Positions 14,757 to 23,100 of a stretch of 31,868 nucleotides of DNA are shown here, piece by piece; position 1 is the first letter of the stretch; every line of letters starts with the position of its first letter. Below the pieces are notes generated by a model, which ran no database searches, was not told where the DNA came from, and saw only the letters and a list, made by a program, of their open reading frames with translations. Made by a program: the position numbers and the translations under genes. The stretch lies in assembly GCA_039026975.1 (NCBI GenBank), contig JBCCLI010000019.1, forward strand, positions 1 to 31,868. Direction: 5' to 3'. Source of the stretch: JBCBKZ01 sp039026975 (GTDB lineage Bacteria > Bacteroidota > Bacteroidia > J057).

Positions 14757-15785
14757 GTGAGATTACTACTGATTACTCTTATCATATCTTTCTTCTGTTG
14801 CTCCTCCCCTGAGCGTATTCCCTCAGTGGAGATAAGCAGCTTCCCTTTAACCAGCAGCCTAAGAGCCATAGATGTGCTCAGTGAACAAGCGGTCTGGCTT
14901 GCCGGTACAGGTGGACAGTTTGGATTTACGGAGGATGGGGGAGCTACCTGGCAAATAGACAGCATCAGGCTGGATTCTGTTATCCCGGAATTTAGGGCTA
15001 TCAGGGTAGTGGAGGACACTATACTCTTGATGAGCGTATCCAGCCCAGCCCTGATGTTCAGATCTGAAGACAAAGGCAACAATTGGACGCTTACTTACAG
15101 GGAAGATCACCCCGCCTGCTATTATAATTCTATGGCCTTTTGGGACCATGCTCATGGTATGGTAGTGGGAGATCCTACTGAAAACTGTCTGTCCATCCTC
15201 ATCACACATGATGCGGGTAAAAGCTGGATAAAGAGAAGCTGCGAGAATATCCCTCCCCTAAAAGAAGGGGAGGCGCAGTTTGCTGCCAGTAACACAAATG
15301 TTATTATTCAAGGAGAACACACCTGGGTAGTAACCGGTGCTTCTGCTGCCAGGGTATTTTACTCTGCTGATAGAGGGGAAAACTGGGAGGTGTATGATTC
15401 GCCCATCCAGCAAGGAGGCCAAATGACGGGCATATTTTCAGCTGACTTTCATGGGCCTACTACTGGAATCCTATTTGGGGGAGACTGGGAAAATCAAGAA
15501 GATAATCACGCTAATAAAGCAGTAACAATCGATGGGGGAAAAAACTGGCAATTAGTAGCTGATGGAGCAGAGCCTGGATATAGGTCATGCGTCCAATATC
15601 AGCCCCATACCAATGGGAAATCTGTATGGGCTGTAGGGATGCTGGGTATGTCCTATTCCCCAGATGGAGGAAAACAGTGGGTAGAGATAAATAGGGAAAA
15701 TTATTATACCATTAGGTTTACAGAAGATGGTCAGCATGCATGGCTAGCTGGGAGAAATAAAATAGGGAAAATGAGGTGGAAGTAA
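14757..15785 (+). CDS. YCF48-like beta-propeller lipoprotein
   Basis: This 342-residue exported protein begins with MRLLLITLIISFFCCSS, a lipoprotein signal with modified Cys at 14 or 15. The rest is a repeated BNR/YCF48-type propeller: units like GGATWQIDS, KGNNWTLTYR, AGKSWIKRS, RGENWEVYD, GGKNWQLVA and GGKQWVEIN show the G-x-x-W hairpins. Bacteroidota homologues are often annotated as oxidoreductase or photosystem II assembly-like proteins, without a proven reaction. The frame starts at GTG 14757; a short out-of-frame ATG reading at 14731 ends on the same bases. It follows mobA by 42 bases but is probably unrelated in function. Confidence 0.8.
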   Translation: MRLLLITLIISFFCCSSPERIPSVEISSFPLTSSLRAIDVLSEQAVWLAGTGGQFGFTEDGGATWQIDSIRLDSVIPEFRAIRVVEDTILLMSVSSPALMFRSEDKGNNWTLTYREDHPACYYNSMAFWDHAHGMVVGDPTENCLSILITHDAGKSWIKRSCENIPPLKEGEAQFAASNTNVIIQGEHTWVVTGASAARVFYSADRGENWEVYDSPIQQGGQMTGIFSADFHGPTTGILFGGDWENQEDNHANKAVTIDGGKNWQLVADGAEPGYRSCVQYQPHTNGKSVWAVGMLGMSYSPDGGKQWVEINRENYYTIRFTEDGQHAWLAGRNKIGKMRWK

Positions 15786-16000
15786 GAAGGCTTTCAAGCC
15801 CGGAACCTTTTACCCGCTCACATACTCCTGACACCTTCAGTAAGCCTCCTACTACCATGAAGGTATAGGTCATTCATTAAAAAAGCAGTAAACTTTATAT
15901 GGTGGGGAAAAACTTATTTTCATGGAAGTCAGTTCAAATAGTTTATTATTAGACAAATAGATTTTCTAGTAATCGGTTATTTCCACAATTTCTTATAACT

Positions 16001-16008
16001 TAAGTTTT
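16001..16008 (+). promoter_or_regulatory. Weak -7 box candidate for the CHAT-STAND-LRR operon
   Basis: TAAGTTTT matches seven of eight positions of TAnnTTTG (last base T) and lies 38 bases before the CHAT start. There is no good -33 TTTG at the usual spacing. No other promoter candidate was found in the 261-base gap 15786-16046. Confidence 0.25.
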
Positions 16009-16046
16009 TAGTTACTAGTCCTAATAACGCAAACATAACAGGCACC

Positions 16047-18284
16047 ATGAACGGCCAACTTGACGTGCTATTCTTAGCTTACGCAAATCACATGACTGCA
16101 CCTCTCAATACGCTAGAGGAGGAATATAAAGGGGTAATGGGTTCTCTCAGGCCGAGAGCAGACAAGCAACACTTCATAGTATATGATGAGCCATTTGTAG
16201 ATAATCAAAGCTTATCCACTAACCTTTCTACCTACAGGGAGCAGGTAGTCATCTTCAGTTACAGCGGACATGCAGAACAGGATGGGCTGATCTTTGATGA
16301 GGAACAGGCGTTTGTACAGGGGATTGCTCATCTTCTCGGACAATGTCCTAATTTAAAGTGTGTGTTTCTTAATGGATGCTCCACCCAGGGGCAGGTCTCG
16401 CTTATGCTGGAAGCTGGAGTACCTGTAGTTATAGCTACCTCAGCCCCGGTGAATGACCAGATAGCAGCAGAATTTGGAAAGACGTTTTTCCAAGCCCTAG
16501 CTAACCAGGAGACCATAGGGCAGGCCTTCAACCAGGCTAAGGGACAAGCCCTCCTAAGTAAGCCGGAACTAGCCATTCCCGTTCAAAAAGACTTTGTAAT
16601 AAGCAGGGAAGGAAATGATACTGACTTGGAAGCTTCCTGGGGTCTATTTATCCATAAAGACAAGGAAGCTGCCTTGGAATTCACGCTCCCTAATCCGGAG
16701 TTTGTGGCCAAGAAGACTGAGTTTGAACCCAATAAACCCCTTATAGATAACCTGCTTGCCTCCCTGGCTCCCACTGACCCTGAAGTCTTTGCGCTGAATA
16801 CCCTGGAAACCTACAATAAGGAAGACTTTCCTTTTGAGACCCGGAGAAAAATCATCCTGAAAAGCCTTCCCTTTCCCATAAAAGACCATCTACGCCAACT
16901 GTTTGCTACCCCTTATGAAGGTGCAGGAAGAGGAGCTGTCTTTTATGATAAACTAGATCAGGCCAGATTAGATAAATTGCTAGCCACCTACGAGACAGTA
17001 ATAGAGCTGACAGGCTTTATCATGCTTGCCCAGTTATGGAAACAGCTTTCTCCGGATAAAAAGGCTAAAAAATCAGCCAACGGAGTCCCTAAACCAGAGA
17101 CCCTGAAGAAGTTTTTTGGGCTGAATGGAGAGGGAGAAGAGCTGGACTTTATCCAACTCTCACGGGATGCTTTTGACATATTGAAAAACTATCCTGAGAA
17201 TTTATTCATTGATGAGTTAGACGGACAGTATATGGAAGCTGTGCCGGAATCCCTGTCTAGCTGGCAGGCCCTGGAAGAAAAGTTACTTACCCTGGGTACC
17301 GGACTCTACGACTTTATGTTAGACAATGCGGATTTTGAAGATACAAGTAGTAATCCTATTGAGGGGCTTTCTGAATTTCTCATGAAACAAGAAGAACATT
17401 TCTTCGAAGGATATAACCGTCTGGTGGAAGTACGAAAAAAAATCCGTGCTTCCACTAAAGAGGCTAGCCCGGATATCTCAGCAGCAGAACTGGAAGAACA
17501 AGTTCAGCAAAAGTTTCTAGATTCTCCAGAGAGAACCCAATGTGTGGATGGCCTGAAGCTTAGAATCACAGAACATTCTAAAGTTACCAGCCCCTCTTTA
17601 GACGAGGATGAGTTAGAAGAGAAAGTAGACACCTTAATCACTTATTTTACTGATCTGCTCGCGTACCATGATGAGCGTAAGCACTTGATTAGCCACCAGC
17701 TACTAGCGGAAGACAGTGAGTTAATACAAGCGCATAATAAATTGTCAGAATTACGAAAAACCAACCTGGAAATCAGAAAGGCAAAAACGAAGCAGGATGA
17801 AGCCACCTTGGCATTTAAATGTCAGGAGACAGAAGAAAAACTGGCCATTCTCCTCAGAAATCTCAGCTTTCTCTCCAACTATAAATTGATCTCCGTAACA
17901 GACATTAACGTACTGAAATATCGCCATTCCAGGGAAGCTGACTACCACCATAACTTAGCTAAGCTGGACAGAAGTGAGGCTAGTAACATAGAACTGTTCC
18001 TGAAGAAATCCATTGCTATGGACTGTGAGTCTGTCATTTTGATCAGTAGAAGGCATGAAAATGAGTTTTTGAACCTGAGCCCCTTTGTGATTGATGAGCA
18101 CGCATTTATCAAAAAAGCAACGGAGGCCAAGATCAGATTTTTCTCACACTTTGGGGATGATAAATACCACTATAAATATTTCTCCAAGCCTGAAGATCCT
18201 GTACTGGAAGTAGAAAGTAAAACTAACCACTACCGCATTCTCAAGAATCAATTCAAGCCCTATCAATATTTCACCAAAGCATGA
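16047..18284 (+). CDS. CHAT-domain (caspase-like) protease, putative effector
   Basis: This 745-residue cytosolic protein has an N-terminal CHAT peptidase domain (about 1-205). The catalytic His is H75 in FSYSGHAEQDGLIF and the Cys is C111 in VFLNGCSTQGQ, the caspase-fold dyad. Segments VPVVIATSAPVNDQIAAEFG and FFQALANQETIGQAFNQAK are typical of the family. Residues about 230-745 are long, largely helical and charged, with no domain I can name; part (residues 245-350) recurs, from memory, in Bacteroidota proteins of this type. There is no signal peptide. The gene overlaps the STAND NTPase gene by 4 nt (ATGA). In known bacterial systems CHAT proteases are cleavage effectors released when a partner senses a trigger; that role here is inferred. 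Confidence 0.87.
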   Translation: MNGQLDVLFLAYANHMTAPLNTLEEEYKGVMGSLRPRADKQHFIVYDEPFVDNQSLSTNLSTYREQVVIFSYSGHAEQDGLIFDEEQAFVQGIAHLLGQCPNLKCVFLNGCSTQGQVSLMLEAGVPVVIATSAPVNDQIAAEFGKTFFQALANQETIGQAFNQAKGQALLSKPELAIPVQKDFVISREGNDTDLEASWGLFIHKDKEAALEFTLPNPEFVAKKTEFEPNKPLIDNLLASLAPTDPEVFALNTLETYNKEDFPFETRRKIILKSLPFPIKDHLRQLFATPYEGAGRGAVFYDKLDQARLDKLLATYETVIELTGFIMLAQLWKQLSPDKKAKKSANGVPKPETLKKFFGLNGEGEELDFIQLSRDAFDILKNYPENLFIDELDGQYMEAVPESLSSWQALEEKLLTLGTGLYDFMLDNADFEDTSSNPIEGLSEFLMKQEEHFFEGYNRLVEVRKKIRASTKEASPDISAAELEEQVQQKFLDSPERTQCVDGLKLRITEHSKVTSPSLDEDELEEKVDTLITYFTDLLAYHDERKHLISHQLLAEDSELIQAHNKLSELRKTNLEIRKAKTKQDEATLAFKCQETEEKLAILLRNLSFLSNYKLISVTDINVLKYRHSREADYHHNLAKLDRSEASNIELFLKKSIAMDCESVILISRRHENEFLNLSPFVIDEHAFIKKATEAKIRFFSHFGDDKYHYKYFSKPEDPVLEVESKTNHYRILKNQFKPYQYFTKA

Positions 18285-20104
18285 AAAGCCCGTTTAAGTT
18301 TCTGGATGCCTATGATATGGAGGACAAGGATGTCTTCTTCGGGAGAGATCTGGAAATAAAGGACCTATATAAAAAGGTTTCTATGTCTCCCCTGCTGTTG
18401 GTGTATGGCCTCTCTGGCACAGGAAAAACCAGCTTAGTCTCTTGCGGACTAGCCCAAAATTTTAACGGCCCTGACTGGTATCCGTTCTTCATTAGAAGGA
18501 AAAGAAATATCAATACTTCCTTACATGAAGTTCTCTCAGAAGCCCTCCAAGATAGAGAGGAAGAAGCTGTTACCGCCAAGTTGTCTTTTATCTATGACAG
18601 ATACTTATGCCCTGTCTACCTAATTTTCGACCAGTTTGAAGAACTATTTATTCTAGGGTCTAAGGAAGAGCAGGAGGAGTTTGCCCAGACACTCTTAGAG
18701 GTTATGGAAGCGGATATTCCCTGTAAAATTATCCTCATCATGCGTGAAGAGTACCTGGGAGACCTCTACCAGCTAGAACAGACTATTTCTACCATATATG
18801 ATAACCGTCTTAGGGTAGAGAGCATGAGAAGGGAGAAGGTAAAGGATGTGCTGAAGCTCTCTTTTGGTGAATTTGACATAGGGTTAGAAGGCGAGGATGA
18901 AGAGAGATTAAATGAGATTATAGATAACCTAAGTGAAGAAAAAACTGGTATAGTTCAGCTGCCCTATTTACAGGTATACCTGGACATGCTATACAAGGAA
19001 GATTTTTCAAGAACCTATCCAGATGATAGCTTTGATGAGGAGAACCTAAAGCCCATAGAGCTTACCCGAGCAGAGATAGCCTCCTTTGGGAACATAGATG
19101 GGGTACTGGATCGTTTTCTCACCCAGCAACTTCAGGAAATCCCAGAAAGACTTAGACATAAATTCCCTGAGGTAGACACTAAGTTACTTGAGAATATCCT
19201 GGATGGATTTGTAACGGAAGACGGGACCAAGCGGCCTGTGCAGACCACAGAAAAGGAAGGAGAAGAGGATTACTTAAACTTAATTCACCTGGCAGAAGGG
19301 GAGGGTAAATTCTTCCCGGGTGTAGCTCCCCCTACTATTCCACTAGAAACTTTCTCGGCCATCATCCATGAGATGGTTAATAGCAGATTAATCAGAAGTA
19401 ATGAAGAGGGGCTGGAACTGGCCCATGATACGCTAGCTGCCCTGGTAGATCGCAGACGCAGCCATGAGCAGCGTATCAAGAAGGACTTCCAGAAGCTTTA
19501 TAATATTCTCAAGTCTACTAACTCTAAACTGGATAAGCAACAGATAGCTACCTATCAGCAGTATTTCCCCATGCTTAAGCGAGATGCTGAGTTAGAGAAA
19601 CTGATTGAAGAATCTGTCAGAAAAGTAGAAGCCCAAGAGCGTGAGAAACGAGAAGCCCAGGAAAGAGAGATCAAACTTACCAAGGCTAAACTAAAGGCAG
19701 AGCAGGAAAGTGCGGCTAAACAAAGGATAGTCCTCATGGTAACAGCCGCCGCTCTGGTAGTTTCCATAGCCCTTGGAATTTGGGGTCAGGTCCAACGGAA
19801 TGCCGCAGTAACGGCCAGAGAAAAAACAGAAGCCTTACTGGTAGAACTGCTAGATGAGAAATCTGAAAAGATTCTCATAGAAGTAGAAGACCTGGAGAAG
19901 AGAGCCAAGAGACTACAGCAAAGACAGCCTAATGAAAGTGCGGTTAAATACGAGAGAGCCATCAATGAAATAGATGTCCACTTGAATAAGGTCCGAGAAG
20001 TGGATAAAGAATACCATAATGTCTCCCTGGAATCCAAACGTGAAGCGCTTAGCAATAGCCTTCAAGAAGTAAGAACCTTAATGCGTGAAAGTGCTAGCAG
20101 GTAG
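18281..20104 (+). CDS. STAND-type P-loop NTPase with one membrane helix
   Basis: This 607-residue NTPase is of the STAND class (nSTAND1-like) and is probably the switch of the cluster. FFGRDLEIKDL (19-29) is the usual entry motif, the P-loop GLSGTGKT is at 43-50, Walker B LIFDQFEELF is at 114-123 (D117), and MREEYLGDL (154-162) follows as in family members. A winged-helix end LELAHDTLAALV is at 378-389. After a charged coiled coil (430-480), residues 483-501 form one transmembrane helix (IVLMVTAAALVVSIALGIW). About 105 residues of coiled coil follow, likely periplasmic. The usual WD40 or TPR sensor repeats are missing; the next gene encodes a large LRR protein that could supply them. ATG is fixed by the ATGA overlap. 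Confidence 0.88.
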   Translation: MKSPFKFLDAYDMEDKDVFFGRDLEIKDLYKKVSMSPLLLVYGLSGTGKTSLVSCGLAQNFNGPDWYPFFIRRKRNINTSLHEVLSEALQDREEEAVTAKLSFIYDRYLCPVYLIFDQFEELFILGSKEEQEEFAQTLLEVMEADIPCKIILIMREEYLGDLYQLEQTISTIYDNRLRVESMRREKVKDVLKLSFGEFDIGLEGEDEERLNEIIDNLSEEKTGIVQLPYLQVYLDMLYKEDFSRTYPDDSFDEENLKPIELTRAEIASFGNIDGVLDRFLTQQLQEIPERLRHKFPEVDTKLLENILDGFVTEDGTKRPVQTTEKEGEEDYLNLIHLAEGEGKFFPGVAPPTIPLETFSAIIHEMVNSRLIRSNEEGLELAHDTLAALVDRRRSHEQRIKKDFQKLYNILKSTNSKLDKQQIATYQQYFPMLKRDAELEKLIEESVRKVEAQEREKREAQEREIKLTKAKLKAEQESAAKQRIVLMVTAAALVVSIALGIWGQVQRNAAVTAREKTEALLVELLDEKSEKILIEVEDLEKRAKRLQQRQPNESAVKYERAINEIDVHLNKVREVDKEYHNVSLESKREALSNSLQEVRTLMRESASR

Positions 20105-20144
20105 TACCTCTATCTATAGCCCAACCCCATTCAAAATGAGCGTG

Positions 20145-23100
20145 ATGAAAAAAATATATAGCTGTTTTCTTCTATCGTTACTCTGTATGCCGCTGGCAGC
20201 CCAGAACTGTAACAACATCTACCGAAAAGCTGTCAGTAGTTTCCAGGCTAATCAACTAGATGAGTCCCTCCAGCTCTTGGAAGACCTGGAATACTGTGAT
20301 GATAATGACAGGCTGAGAGCTGAAAGGCAGACACTTCAGGACAAGATATTTTCTGCCATTAATGCGCAGAAGGAAAAAGAAGCCAGGCTGAGAGCTGCTA
20401 ACTTCCAGGCCAAGCTAAGGGCACAAGAAGAGAGAGACAGAGCAGAGAAAGCCCTACAGATTACTGAGGCCGTACTGAACCAGCTGTACTTTTACGAGGA
20501 TAAATTTGGGCTTACCCTCAAGAATCTGGGTGCTTATTATGACCCTATCTACAGCTATGGATACATTAATAAGTTAGGAGAGGTAGTCATTCCTTTCCAG
20601 TTTGATGAAGCTACTCCTTTTTATACTGTGGACAGCTATGCAAGAGTAAGTATGGATGGTAAGCCTTACCTACTGGATACCACCAGGACTACCTACCTGC
20701 TAACTACCTCCCTGGGAGATACAGAACCGGCCAATAAGCAAGCCTTAGACATACACTTAGATAGGCCTATAGTCCTGGAAGGAGATGACCTAAGCAGATT
20801 TACCTCTCTGGAAGTATTGCTAGCTTATGGAGACCCAAGTGATAATGGAAAATTAACTACTCTTCCTCCTGCCCTGGAAAATCTGGAAAAGCTAAAGGAT
20901 CTCAACCTCCATTCTAATGAGCTAAAAATCCTCCCTGGCCAGATTAAATCACTAAGCAGCCTTCAGTTTTTAGACCTAAGTGATAACAGAATAGGAGAAT
21001 TACCAGCAGAAGTGGGAGAACTAACTAAGCTCAGGTCATTGTACCTGCATGATAATAGGCTTTCCAGCCTTCCTTCCCAGTTGGTGCGTTTAGGAGACTT
21101 GGAAGTACTAGACCTAAGTGATAATCAAATTAATCGCTTACCAGATTCTCTCCAGCAGCTTACCAGCCTCACCTCTCTAACCTTGAGAAATAACCAGCTA
21201 TCCTACATTCCCCCAGAAGTGGGCAGGATTACTACGCTTAAAAAGGTATCCTTCCGTAGTAATAGGCTTAAAGAAATCCCTGCTGAGCTAGGGGGATTGA
21301 ATGAATTAGTGAGCCTGGATATAAGTGATAATGGGATAAGCTTACTCCCTCCGGAAATAGAGGGAATGTCAAACCTGAAAAGCTTACTCCTGGGTCATAA
21401 TAAAATCAGTGAGCTTCCCTCCACCATTGGGGAGTTATCCAAGCTACAAATCCTTATGCTACAGGATAATAAGCTAGTCTCTCTCCCTCTTAGCCTAGGA
21501 AAATTAAATGTTCTGGATACCCTTATTCTGCGTGGAAACCAAATCAGCAGCCTGCCTAATGAAGTAAATCAGCTGGATGGACTCCAAACCCTGGACTTAA
21601 GTGATAATCAGATTAGCAAGCTGCCAGACCAGATAAAGGGGTTGAAAAGTATGGCCAACCTCAATCTGAGCTTAAATAAGCTGAGAAAACTTCCTAATAG
21701 TATAAAGAATCTCCAGAGGCTACTAGTCCTGGACCTGAGTAATAATCAGCTTCAAAAGCTTCCCTCTACCTTCTCTGATTTGAGTAGTCTCAAAACCCTG
21801 AATCTAGGAGGAAACCAATTAACCAGTCTCCCCAAAGAAGTAGTCAAGTTGCCCGAACTGACAAGGCTTACCCTTGAGTTTAATAATCTTGCTGCCCTAC
21901 CGGCTTCCATTCAAGACTTTCCAGCCTTACGTAGCCTACATGTAGGAAATAATACTATTTCAGATCTCCCTCCTGAGATAGGGAAGATTGGGAGGCTACA
22001 AGAACTAGATCTCCACGCTAACCACCTAGTGGATATCCCTCAGGAAATAGGACAACTCGAACGCTTGGAGAAGCTGGATCTGAGCACCAACAGACTTATC
22101 CAGCTACCAGAAGCCATAGGAGAGTTAGCTACCCTTAGGTATTTACGTGCTCAAACCAATTCTCTTACGAGCCTCCCCCAGTCCCTCTCAAATCTGTCCC
22201 AATTACGAGAGCTAAATGTATCTAATAATCAATTAGCGTCACTTACAGCAGCCACAGGTGGACTGGAAAAGCTGGAGAGACTCTTACTTCATGATAACCA
22301 GATAGCTAGTATCCCTGCTTCTATCCAGGAAATGCCCAGTCTGTCATTCTTAAACTTGAGTTCCAATGCACTGAATACCTTCCCACAAGAAGTGTGGAAC
22401 CTTCCAAGACTAGACTCCTTAGACTTAAGCCTAAATCAGATTTCCACCTTACCCACCCTTACTGATAAGGATGGAACTCTTCCTTTACGCTACCTAAATC
22501 TTTCTTCCAACAAACTGTCAGTTCTCCCTGATGAAATCAATAAACTAGGAAGGCTGGTGAGCCTAAATATTCAATCTAACAGCTTGAGAGAACTTCCTAA
22601 GGAGATGGGAGAACTTTATGATCTCAAGCAGCTGTACTTACATGCTAATGAGCTATCCGAGATTCCCTCTGAAATAGGAAAACTTTCCAACCTGGAAGTC
22701 CTGCGTTTGAGTGATAACAGATTAGTCAAAATTCCTTCTGGTATCAAGGAATTGACCACCCTTAGGAGCCTTCAGCTAGGCAATAACCAGCTAGAAGAAA
22801 TTCCCGGTGACCTAGGGAAGCTTTCCAGTCTACAGCTGTTAAGCCTGGAGAATAATAAGCTGCAAAGCCTTCCGAGAGGCATTGGGAAGCTGAGCGAGTT
22901 AAAGCAGCTATTCGCAGGTAATAACCAGTTGGAAGAAATCTCTAACAACCTGGCAGGAATGGATAGCCTTAAAGTTCTAGTCCTATCAAATAACAGGCTG
23001 GAAGCCCTTCCCAATAGCCTTGGCCGTCTTACTAACTTGAGGCACCTGGAGCTACAGTCTAACAAAATCACTCAGCTCCCTAATAGACTGAAAGACCTGA

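Noticed and set aside
15789..15800. GGCTTTCAAGCC hairpin after the YCF48-like gene
   Set aside because: The stem is very short with a tiny loop and no T-run follows, so it does not qualify as a terminator.
20085..20144. 20-codon N-terminal extension of the LRR protein from GTG
   Set aside because: It would place the clear signal peptide internally and overlaps the STAND gene; ATG 20145 or 20136 is more natural.
22772..23071. Antisense open frame inside the LRR gene
   Set aside because: It is a shadow of the repeat coding pattern (Leu/Ser-rich reverse reading), not an independent gene.
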